Program-made: the position numbers and the translations under genes
In this document: positions 51,498-59,088 of the stretch, in pieces
How the letters are laid out: each line of letters opens with the position of its first letter
How positions within the stretch are numbered: position 1 is the stretch's first letter
Origin: Hellea sp039977295
GTDB taxonomy: Bacteria > Pseudomonadota > Alphaproteobacteria > Caulobacterales > Maricaulaceae
Direction of reading: 5' to 3'
DNA: 64,000 nucleotides
Assembly: GCA_039977295.1 (NCBI GenBank)
Contig: JBDWDN010000009.1
Location: 434,001-498,000, forward strand
The notes under the pieces: model-generated
Databases searched by the model: none
Seen by the model: only the letters and a program-made list of their open reading frames with translations
Told to the model about the DNA's origin: nothing

Positions 51498-52684
51498 TGT
51501 TTCAAACTTTTTTCAAAGAGCTGCGTGCGGCTAAACTGCCTGTCACCATTCGGGAGTATTTAACGCTGCTTGAAGGGTTAGAGAAAAATGTTGCCAATGA
51601 TAGCTTGGACGGCTTTTATTACCTCTCGCGCACGGCCCTCGTCAAAGACGAGCGCGACCTTGATAAATTTGACCAAGTCTTTGCACATGTCTTTCGCGGG
51701 CTTGATTATCTGTCAGATATTTTTGGACAGGACGAGCATGAAATTCCCGCCGATTGGCTCCGCAAAATGGCGGAGCAACATCTCACCCCCGAAGAGATGG
51801 CCGAGATAGAAGCCCTAGGTGATTTCGAAAAAATTATGGAAGCCCTTAAAGAACGCCTTGAAAATCAAGATAAGCGTCATGAAGGCGGGAATAAAAACAT
51901 TGGCACAGCGGGCAAGTCTCCTTTCGGCGCTTACGGCTATAACCCAGAAGGTGTGCGCATTGGCCAAAAAGAAGGCCGCCACAGCAAAGCGGTGAAAGTC
52001 TGGGATAAGCGCCAATTTAAGAACCTTGATGGAGACCGCGAAATTGGCACGCGAAATATCAAAGTCGCCCTCCGCCGCCTGCGTAAATTTGCCCGCGAGG
52101 GCGCAACCGAAGAACTTGACCTAGACGGCACAATTCGCGGCACAGCCAAGCAAGGCTGGCTGGATATTCAGATGCGGCCTGAACGGCGCAATGCTGTTAA
52201 GGTCCTCACTTTTTTTGATATTGGCGGGTCGATGGACGCCCATGTCAAACAAGCCGAAGAGTTATTTTCCGCAGCGCGCAGTGAATTTAAACGGCTGGAG
52301 TATTTCTACTTTCATAACTGCATTTATGAGCATGTCTGGAAAGACAATATTCGCCGCATGCGCGAAGTCACACCGACATGGGATATCCTGCATAAATTCG
52401 CCTCTGATTACCGCGTCGTTATTGTCGGCGACGCCGCGATGAGCCCTTATGAAGTTGCTATGCGCGGCGGCTCTGTTGAGCATTGGAACGAAGAGCCTGG
52501 CGCCGTATGGTTACAGCGCCTTATAGAGGTTTATCCGCATCTCATCTGGATCAATCCTACTGAGGAAAAATACTGGCAATATTCACAATCGACGAAAATG
52601 ATACAAGACATCATCGGCGCAGACCGTATGTTCCCTATGACATTATCAGGGCTCGAATCAGCTATGAAAGAATTGGCGCGTTAG
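51497..52684 (+). CDS. VWA-domain protein, CoxE-like
   Basis: The 395-residue protein has no export signal. Its N-terminal half resembles CoxE/VWA-containing proteins, beginning FFKELRAAKLPVTIREYLTLLEGL. The C-terminal von Willebrand A domain has a MIDAS-like DIGGSM (Asp241, Ser245). Such proteins act with MoxR-type ATPases in metal insertion or complex assembly. No MoxR gene lies in the window, so the partner is elsewhere if it exists. The start overlaps the cupin stop by one base (TAATG), so translation is coupled. Confidence 0.82.
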   Translation: MFQTFFKELRAAKLPVTIREYLTLLEGLEKNVANDSLDGFYYLSRTALVKDERDLDKFDQVFAHVFRGLDYLSDIFGQDEHEIPADWLRKMAEQHLTPEEMAEIEALGDFEKIMEALKERLENQDKRHEGGNKNIGTAGKSPFGAYGYNPEGVRIGQKEGRHSKAVKVWDKRQFKNLDGDREIGTRNIKVALRRLRKFAREGATEELDLDGTIRGTAKQGWLDIQMRPERRNAVKVLTFFDIGGSMDAHVKQAEELFSAARSEFKRLEYFYFHNCIYEHVWKDNIRRMREVTPTWDILHKFASDYRVVIVGDAAMSPYEVAMRGGSVEHWNEEPGAVWLQRLIEVYPHLIWINPTEEKYWQYSQSTKMIQDIIGADRMFPMTLSGLESAMKELAR

Positions 52685-52707
52685 CGCTTTCAACCGAAGG
52701 ACAAATT

Positions 52708-53262
52708 ATGACTTTTAAACATTTATTCGCAGGCGCGGCTTGTTTCGCCCTTATCGCGTGTTCGGGCGCAAACACCAAAACAGCCGAGGTTAGCGACGGC
52801 ACTGGCCCAACCAATTGCCCGACTGATCAAGTCATCACAGATGTTACCGCTTATTCAGGCGATCAAATGCCGGCCGCCTCTGAAGACTATGCGGCGTGGC
52901 ATATCGCAAATGGCAAACGTAAAGGCGTTGTGACACTAGAAAGCGGCCTGCAATATAAAGTCGTCAAAAAAGGCGTAAAGAACGGCCCGTCACCTATCGG
53001 ACCCCAAGTTATTCGAGCTAATTATCACGGTTTCTTCCCAGGCGGCGATGTCTTTGATAGTTCTTATGAACGCAACGAGCCGCTCGAGTATAAAGCAAAT
53101 GCCTTTATCAAAGGTTGGAACGAAGCATTAGCCCTTATGCAGCCTTGTTCGGCTTGGACGCTTTATGTGCCCGGCGATATTGCCTACGGTCCGCGCGGCC
53201 GCCCTGGTATTCCGCCAAATGCAACGCTCGTCTTTCATATGCAGCTTTTGGAAGTGAAATAA
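52708..53262 (+). CDS. FKBP-type peptidyl-prolyl isomerase lipoprotein
   Basis: The 184-residue protein has a lipobox LIAC (Cys18) and an FKBP domain in the C-terminal half with TLESGLQYKVVKKG, ANYHGFFPGGDVFDSS, PLEYKANAFIKGWNEAL and YGPRGRPGIPPNATLVF. FKBPs speed up proline isomerisation and assist envelope protein folding. It continues the exported-protein group that starts with the Kazal gene. The gap to the VWA gene is 23 bp with GAAGGA upstream of the ATG. A hairpin follows. Confidence 0.92.
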   Translation: MTFKHLFAGAACFALIACSGANTKTAEVSDGTGPTNCPTDQVITDVTAYSGDQMPAASEDYAAWHIANGKRKGVVTLESGLQYKVVKKGVKNGPSPIGPQVIRANYHGFFPGGDVFDSSYERNEPLEYKANAFIKGWNEALALMQPCSAWTLYVPGDIAYGPRGRPGIPPNATLVFHMQLLEVK

Positions 53263-53269
53263 TTTTACA

Positions 53270-53292
53270 GCCTGAGGGCAATGCCCTCAGGC
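53270..53292. terminator. Hairpin between FKBP gene and methyltransferase 1
   Basis: GCCTGAGGGC and GCCCTCAGGC form a perfect 10-bp stem with a 3-base loop, seven bases after the FKBP stop. No U-tract follows. It may end the upstream transcript or shield its 3' end. Confidence 0.55.
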
Positions 53293-53309
53293 CTCAAGCG
53301 GGCTAAATT

Positions 53310-54392
53310 ATGGGCATTCTATCTAGATTTTTTACAGGCTCAGGCCCTCGAAATAGCGACGGACTAATATCTGTTGCGAACTTACAACAGCGCATTGCTG
53401 AATTAGAATCTGCCAATGAGAAATATCGCGACCGCTTAGCGGAACGCATTGAAATGAACACGACGCTTAAAGACGTCATCGACACTCAAAAAATAGAGAT
53501 GAATTCTTTGCGTATAAATAACCGCAAAGACATGACGGTTGAACGTATCGATACCTTCTTTACGGGAACAAAATTGCAGCTGCCTGAGGAGGCTTATCAA
53601 CGGTTCTTGGCTAAATGCGAAGAAAATTCGACAAATGTGAAAGTCCAAGCTTTTAAAGAAGATATGGAAAAGACGCAGCACCGCGCCTTTTATGAACAGC
53701 TTTTTGCTGTTGAAATGGATATGGCGCAAGGTTTTGATTTTACGGGTCTGCGCCCCATCGTGACCTTTCAGCGCGGCGAGACCGACATTGCCTATGCCGC
53801 GAGTAAAGGCATGACTCTAGATCAGCTCAAAGCCAATCATATCCGCATCACCATTGAGCGCTTTGATGAGTTCCTCAAAGACTCATTTATTGATCCTGAA
53901 CGGGTTACGGCCGTTTGTGAAATTGGGGCGGCCTGGGGCGCCGCTACGCGTTACATGCAAAACCGTTATAAGCCTGACAGTTTTCATGTTTACGAAATTG
54001 ATACCGGCTGGGCGCAATGGCTGAAAGACAATCTCGGCGTCGATTCTAAACAATGTGACGGCGAGTCGCTTTCCGATACCGAAGACGAGTCGATGGATAT
54101 TTGTGTCGCCTCCTCTTGCCTCTATTTTATGCCATTTGTGAAGCAGTGGAATTACCTCTCTGAGTTTGCCCGCGTTTTAAAGCCAGGCGGTATTGCGGTT
54201 TTTAACGTTAACCTCATTGAGAATACCAGCCTTCGCACATTAAAAGGCCTGCTCGCTAACTACTTCCCTCGCCGGTCCTTTGGCTACATTCCGCAACATT
54301 GTGTCGACACGTCTTTCCCAGCGGACAAATTTGAAAAACTTGTGGAAGATCCAACAAAGGGCTTTGGCTATCAGGTTTACCGCAAACTTTAA
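53310..54392 (+). CDS. Coiled-coil SAM-dependent methyltransferase-like protein, copy 1
   Basis: The 360-residue protein has an N-terminal coiled-coil region (about 25-70, LQQRIAELESANEKYRDRL) and a middle helical part. A class I methyltransferase domain follows with motif I VCEIGAAWGAATRY at about 202-215, then FHVYEIDTGW, and the later CVASSCLYFMPF and RVLKPGGIAVFNV. The substrate is unknown. The next gene is a close paralogue. The domain is typical enough to call methyltransferase-like, but activity is not proven. Methyltransferases with long N-terminal coils can act on surface glycans, which is only a possibility. Confidence 0.78.
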   Translation: MGILSRFFTGSGPRNSDGLISVANLQQRIAELESANEKYRDRLAERIEMNTTLKDVIDTQKIEMNSLRINNRKDMTVERIDTFFTGTKLQLPEEAYQRFLAKCEENSTNVKVQAFKEDMEKTQHRAFYEQLFAVEMDMAQGFDFTGLRPIVTFQRGETDIAYAASKGMTLDQLKANHIRITIERFDEFLKDSFIDPERVTAVCEIGAAWGAATRYMQNRYKPDSFHVYEIDTGWAQWLKDNLGVDSKQCDGESLSDTEDESMDICVASSCLYFMPFVKQWNYLSEFARVLKPGGIAVFNVNLIENTSLRTLKGLLANYFPRRSFGYIPQHCVDTSFPADKFEKLVEDPTKGFGYQVYRKL

Positions 54393-54427
54393 TTCCCCGA
54401 GAGCTATAGAATATAGAACGGAAAAAA

Positions 54428-55459
54428 ATGGAAACCTCCATTGCTAAGCTACAGCAACAAAACAAAGCTCTTACAGAGGCCAACACTAAATATCTCGATC
54501 GGCTTGCGTTACGGGTTGAACAAAACAAAGCTCTGCGAGCGCTTATCGAAACCCAAAAAGCCACAATAAGTTCGCTTCAAGTTACGAGCAGAAAAAGTAA
54601 AACGCTCGAGCGCCTAGATACATTTTTCTCTGGTACAAAATTACGTCTTCCCGAAGAACCTTATCAAACCTTTTTGGATAAATGCGAGGAGAATGCTCCA
54701 GCGGACAAAGTGCAAGCCTTTTACGAAGACATGGAAGAGGCCCAAAACCGCCCCTTATTTGAGCAGCTCTTTGCAACCGAAATGGACATGGCGCAAAAAT
54801 TTGATTTCCGAGGACTACGCCCCGCCATATTATTTCAGCGCGGAGAAACCGACATCGCAACGGCAACGCGTAAAGGCCTTACAATTGATGAGGTAAAAGC
54901 TAACTTCATCAACATCACCAAAGAGCGCTTCGACGACATCATAAAGAAGAGCTTTATTGACCCCGAGCGTGTTCACGCCGTTTGCGAAGTCGGCGCGGCT
55001 TGGGGCGCGGCAACGCGATATATGCAGAACCGCTACAGTCCCGAGACGTTCCATGTTTACGAGATTGATACAGGGTGGGCACAATGGCTGAAGGATAATC
55101 TCGGCGTAGATTCAAAGCAATGTGACGGCGAATCTCTCTCGGAGACGGACGGCGACTCCATGGATATTTGCGTGGCCTCCTCATGTCTCTATTTCATGCC
55201 TTTTGTGAAGCAGTGGAATTACCTCACGGAGTTCGCGCGCGTATTAAAACCCGGCGGCATAGCGGTGTTCAATGTCAATCTGATTGAAAACACAACAGTG
55301 AGAACCCTCAAAGGCTTATTGACGAATTACTTCCCCCGGCGCGCCTTTGGCTATATACCGCAGCATTGTGTCGATACATCTTTCCCTGAAGACACGTTTG
55401 AAAAACTCGTCAAAGACCCGACTAAAGGCTTTGGCTATCAAGTTTACCGAAAGCGATAA
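54428..55459 (+). CDS. Coiled-coil SAM-dependent methyltransferase-like protein, copy 2
   Basis: This 343-residue paralogue lacks the first 22 or so residues of copy 1 and starts directly with the coiled coil (KLQQQNKALTEANTKYLDRL). The methyltransferase part is nearly identical in protein (VCEVGAAWGAATRYMQNRY, the run from EIDTGWAQWL to CDGESLS, and FMPFVKQWNYL). Third codon positions differ at many sites, so the copies are old and held by selection. The ATG at 54428 has GGAAAAAA upstream. Its stop is one base before the exonuclease III start. Confidence 0.78.
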   Translation: METSIAKLQQQNKALTEANTKYLDRLALRVEQNKALRALIETQKATISSLQVTSRKSKTLERLDTFFSGTKLRLPEEPYQTFLDKCEENAPADKVQAFYEDMEEAQNRPLFEQLFATEMDMAQKFDFRGLRPAILFQRGETDIATATRKGLTIDEVKANFINITKERFDDIIKKSFIDPERVHAVCEVGAAWGAATRYMQNRYSPETFHVYEIDTGWAQWLKDNLGVDSKQCDGESLSETDGDSMDICVASSCLYFMPFVKQWNYLTEFARVLKPGGIAVFNVNLIENTTVRTLKGLLTNYFPRRAFGYIPQHCVDTSFPEDTFEKLVKDPTKGFGYQVYRKR

Positions 55460-55460
55460 A

Positions 55461-56261
55461 ATGCAAATTGCCACTTGGAATGTGAACTCTATTAACGCCC
55501 GGCTTCACGCCGTTACAAAATGGCTTGAAGAGGCAAAACCTGATGTCGCTTGTCTTCAGGAAATCAAAACCGTTGACGATGCCTTCCCGCGTGCTGAAAT
55601 CGAAGCTTTAGGCTATAATATACGAACCCATGGGCAAAAGAGCTATAACGGCGTCGCCATCCTCTCCAAACATCCAATCGAGGAGATCACATCAGGTCTT
55701 CCTGGGGACGATAATGATGAGCAAGCCCGCTATATTGAAGCTGTCATTTCTGGCCCGAAAGGCCCGTTCCGTGTGGCGTCTATTTATCTGCCGAATGGCA
55801 ATCCCGTTATGGAAGAAAGCGGCGGGTTTACGGAAAAGTATAAATATAAGCTTAACTGGATGCGGCGTTTGAAAGAACATGCGGCCATACTTTTGGGTTA
55901 TGAAGAGCCTCTCATCCTGACAGGAGACTACAATGTCATCCCCGAGGCGAAAGATGTGCATGACCCCGTTGATTGGCTAGGCGACGCCGCTTACCGCCCT
56001 GAAACCCATGCCGCTTGGCGCGCCCTTCTCAATCTTGGCCTGACCGAGACCTTTGAACATCTTGATGGCCGCGCAGGACAATATACATTTTGGGATTATC
56101 AGCGCGGGTCGTGGCAGAAAGATCTCGGGATACGGATTGATCATTTATTACTGTCCCCGCAAGCTGCGGACCGCATAACAGGATTTCGCATTGATAAGGA
56201 TGTGCGCGACGGGATTAAGCCGTCAGATCATGTCCCAGTCATTGGGACTTTTGATCTATAA
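55461..56261 (+). CDS. xthA: Exodeoxyribonuclease III
   Basis: XthA is the main AP endonuclease and 3'-5' exonuclease in base-excision repair. The 266-residue protein has IATWNVNSINARL, CLQEIKT with metal-ligand Glu34, LTGDYNVIP, the DLGIRIDHLLLS region and the final SDHVPVIGTF with the catalytic His. The ATG at 55461 lies one base after the previous stop. A start at 55347 would lie inside the methyltransferase gene and is rejected. The next gene begins two bases after its stop. Confidence 0.95.
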   Translation: MQIATWNVNSINARLHAVTKWLEEAKPDVACLQEIKTVDDAFPRAEIEALGYNIRTHGQKSYNGVAILSKHPIEEITSGLPGDDNDEQARYIEAVISGPKGPFRVASIYLPNGNPVMEESGGFTEKYKYKLNWMRRLKEHAAILLGYEEPLILTGDYNVIPEAKDVHDPVDWLGDAAYRPETHAAWRALLNLGLTETFEHLDGRAGQYTFWDYQRGSWQKDLGIRIDHLLLSPQAADRITGFRIDKDVRDGIKPSDHVPVIGTFDL

Positions 56262-56263
56262 TC

Positions 56264-57106
56264 ATGGCGATGCACTGGAAAATAATTCTAGGCATTTTCA
56301 TTGGCCTCTTTATCGCCTCATCAGTTTTTGGCTGGCACATTCATACGGTCTACCGCCAAGTTACAGCCTCCACCAATGTCGGACCTGCTCTATTTGATGC
56401 TGAAACGCTGGATAAATATGGCAAGACGATTACGGCGGAGCTACGCAAAAACAACGTCAAAGCCGCCATTGTGTCTCGCTCGGGTCAGCCGCGCAATAAG
56501 CTACCAGACGGCGTGATGTTTACCCATTCCGCGTTTTTTCTCTATCAGCCTGAGACGCAAAACTACGCGGTTTATAATCTTTATCACGGCGAGAAAAACC
56601 GCTTGGTCTCCTCATTGGTGGCCGATACGCCCGCTGATTTTCTGCGCCTTTTACGAGAACGTGATGCAGGATTCATTATCCCTGACGCCGCGACGCAAGA
56701 TCAGCTTTATGCCTATATTACCTCACCGGTTTACGGCGCTGTGCATCAGGTCAATTATTCTTTGATTTCCAATCCTTATGATCCCCGTATGCAAAACTGT
56801 AACGAGTTCATGCTCGACACCCTCGCGGCAATGGTGTGGGAGACAACGGATAGCCTCGCCATTAAGGCGCGCTTTAAGGACACGCTCCGCCCTTCGCAAT
56901 TAAAAGCATCATTCATTCGCCGCCATATCGGCCCATTGGTGGATGAGCGCTTAGTCATGGAAGATCACGGCGATAAAATCTGGACGACAACTAGCCAGAC
57001 GCTGGCTAATTTTCTCAAAGATGAAGGCCGCCTTGAGCGGCACTATATGCTGAACCTAGAATCGGGGACGCAGCAATCCTTGGAGACCCTCACAGAAATA
57101 CGGTAA
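56264..57106 (+). CDS. DUF2145-like exported protein
   Basis: The 280-residue protein has a hydrophobic N-terminal segment (about 7-24) that acts as anchor or signal. The middle part KAAIVSRSGQPRNKLPDGVMFTHSAFFLY resembles DUF2145 (given by residues 65-93; key R-x-G and THS). MQNCNEFMLDTLAA near 177 has the Cys-Asn pair seen in NlpC/P60-like papain-fold proteins, and the THSAF part would supply a His, so a cysteine hydrolase fold is possible. It starts two bases after xthA. Its 3' end overlaps the convergent DUF3137 gene by 51 bases. Confidence 0.62.
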   Translation: MAMHWKIILGIFIGLFIASSVFGWHIHTVYRQVTASTNVGPALFDAETLDKYGKTITAELRKNNVKAAIVSRSGQPRNKLPDGVMFTHSAFFLYQPETQNYAVYNLYHGEKNRLVSSLVADTPADFLRLLRERDAGFIIPDAATQDQLYAYITSPVYGAVHQVNYSLISNPYDPRMQNCNEFMLDTLAAMVWETTDSLAIKARFKDTLRPSQLKASFIRRHIGPLVDERLVMEDHGDKIWTTTSQTLANFLKDEGRLERHYMLNLESGTQQSLETLTEIR

Positions 57107-58030
57107 GGCATTGCGCTGTTCTCCCAGCCACTTATCCGGCTTTTCAAAAGCGTCTTCAGCCGTTTTGATTGCGGGAATGAGGTTTTGTAACAAATTGCGA
57201 TAAAATTTCCCGCGGGCTTCATCTGCAGCTTCCGCGCCCTCGCGTCCAATGCGCAATTGTAGGCCGTGAACCTTCTCTAGCAAATAAAACACACCGCCAA
57301 TTTCGTTGATAATACTGGTCGCCGCCTCTTGATAATTAAACGCTTTAAAATCGCGCGAGAAATCAAAACGGTCATCAATCTCAAGCGCAACATGAAAGCG
57401 GTTTCCAGCAAAAACGCATTGCACATTGCGTCCCATATAATCCTCTGCAAAATCCGTGAGGCGCGCGACGAAATCAGGGCTAATAAGGAAACGGGCCTCG
57501 ACCTGATCGTCACTATAGACTTCAAATTTGCTCTCAAATTCGAGGCTCGCAAAACCTACGCGTTTTAAACCATTAACCTGGGCTGGATTACGCTTGCCCA
57601 GATCTCGGCGAATAATGGTGTGCCCTAGGAATTTATCAAAATGCGGCATGGACAGGACAATGCCTTCATAGCCACCCCGTGTGTCCGTATTGGTGGCGTC
57701 AAATAGCGCATTGTAAGCCTCCTCCTCGGTCTGCTGTCCACCCCATTGCCAGTCATGTTTAGGGCCCGCAATTTTCGGGATATTATGGGCTGTCACATCG
57801 ACGAGTTCGAATTTTTGCCCTTTATAGCCTTGTCCGGTGACTTCGCCGCGAAACTTAAAGGCTCCTGTCGCGCTATGCACCATAGAGGCGGCTTGCAGCG
57901 CGATCAAAATGCCGGGCGCGCCGACATTTGGCCTATATGACCACCCCAACGCCTCATAAATATAGCTGCGCAAACTTTGCACCTGCGCGCTAAAATCTTT
58001 AGAGGGATAAAAATCTTCTGTCTTCAACAT
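57056..58030 (-). CDS. DUF3137 protein, paralogue A
   Basis: The 324-residue protein matches DUF3137 through KFEVYSDDQVEARFLISPDFVARL, QCVFAGNRFHVALEI and SLEFESKFEVYS. Compared with paralogue B (58099-59082) it lacks an N-terminal pair of transmembrane segments and has only a weak hydrophobic start (IALQAASMVH). Function of the family is unknown. The end of the gene overlaps the convergent DUF2145-like gene by 51 bases, which both frames use without stops. The ATG is at 58030. Confidence 0.78.
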   Translation of the reverse strand: MLKTEDFYPSKDFSAQVQSLRSYIYEALGWSYRPNVGAPGILIALQAASMVHSATGAFKFRGEVTGQGYKGQKFELVDVTAHNIPKIAGPKHDWQWGGQQTEEEAYNALFDATNTDTRGGYEGIVLSMPHFDKFLGHTIIRRDLGKRNPAQVNGLKRVGFASLEFESKFEVYSDDQVEARFLISPDFVARLTDFAEDYMGRNVQCVFAGNRFHVALEIDDRFDFSRDFKAFNYQEAATSIINEIGGVFYLLEKVHGLQLRIGREGAEAADEARGKFYRNLLQNLIPAIKTAEDAFEKPDKWLGEQRNALPYFCEGLQGLLRPRF

Positions 58031-58098
58031 GAAGACGGGTTAGCAGAAATAATTTAAGATAGGATTGAGGCCGCAGCCGACCCTAAGCGGTCAACCTG

Positions 58099-59082
58099 TT
58101 AGATACGGCTCCCGCCGCTTCCTTGAGGTTTCATCACGCCGTCAACAACGTCATAGACCGCGCCAACTTCATCGAGGATTTTCTGAGTTCGGTCGGGCGA
58201 CGTTAAGGGCTGTAACATTGATCCAGCTTCGAAGCGGTTAGGTGTTTCGACAACAATCAAAAGCTGTCCATCAATAAAGCCAAAGCGCATATTTTTACCA
58301 TCAACGGAACGTTCTAAATCCACGAGCTTTTGCATAAAGACAGGGTCCAGTAGGTAACGCGATTCAACCTGATCCGTACTATAAGCCTCAAATATTTTCT
58401 CAAAGACCGGATCAACAAGGCCAACCCGTTTCAAATCTCCGCGCTTCTTACGCTGGAACCGTCCCTTATCGCGCAGAACCACGGTCTTCCCTAAAAACTT
58501 TCTTGGGAATGTCAGCGTCATCACCTGTCCGCGAAAAACCGTGTTCCAATTATCATCATTTTTGCGCTCAAGATGGGTCTCAACAGATATAAACTGCGCG
58601 CCGTGAGCCTCTCCGGACATCTGGTCTTCAAAGGAAGAGCGTTTACCGCTGTTCCAATCAATGCTGCCCTTCGTTTTTTTATGATATCCTTTAGGGAGCA
58701 GACCATACGCCGCTAAAAGTTCAAGATTGGGCAGGTCTGTTGCCTCAGCGTTAAAATTCCATCCAACATAATTGCAAATACCGCCGACAATATTGTTCTT
58801 TGTCTCACCTTTAATCGATTTCATAAGCCAAGCATAAAGGGCCAGCACACCCATGCCGCCGCCAAATAAGACGAAGAAGATAACGTTTGTCCGTTTGCTT
58901 ATAAGATAAATTAAAACCGCAAGCGCAATCGCCAGAATGACAATACCCGCACCATAAAGCTTGGCTTTCCCTAACGCTTCTCTTCGCTGCCCGTCTTGCG
59001 CCTCCAGCAATGGGAATATCTCCGCATGGAAAAATTTTGAGAACCCTTTTAGCTCGGCGTGATGTTCATTGAATTGATGCAA
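58099..59082 (-). CDS. DUF3137 membrane protein, paralogue B
   Basis: The 327-residue protein has two transmembrane segments (about 45-65 and 71-89, AGIVILAIALAVLIYLI and FFVLFGGGMGVLALYAW) and a cytosolic DUF3137 domain with KIFEAYSTDQVESRYLLDPVF and MRFGFIDGQLLIVVETP. The start is a TTG at 59082, six bases after the valS stop; no ATG fits the frame nearby. It is followed by paralogue A 68 bases later. The domain recurs in alphaproteobacteria, function unknown. Confidence 0.8.
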   Translation of the reverse strand: MHQFNEHHAELKGFSKFFHAEIFPLLEAQDGQRREALGKAKLYGAGIVILAIALAVLIYLISKRTNVIFFVLFGGGMGVLALYAWLMKSIKGETKNNIVGGICNYVGWNFNAEATDLPNLELLAAYGLLPKGYHKKTKGSIDWNSGKRSSFEDQMSGEAHGAQFISVETHLERKNDDNWNTVFRGQVMTLTFPRKFLGKTVVLRDKGRFQRKKRGDLKRVGLVDPVFEKIFEAYSTDQVESRYLLDPVFMQKLVDLERSVDGKNMRFGFIDGQLLIVVETPNRFEAGSMLQPLTSPDRTQKILDEVGAVYDVVDGVMKPQGSGGSRI

Positions 59083-59088
59083 GATATT

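Noticed and set aside
55347..55460. An extension of xthA into the preceding methyltransferase gene
   Set aside because: ExoIII proteins begin at the MQIATWNVNS block. The extra residues are an out-of-frame reading of the methyltransferase end.
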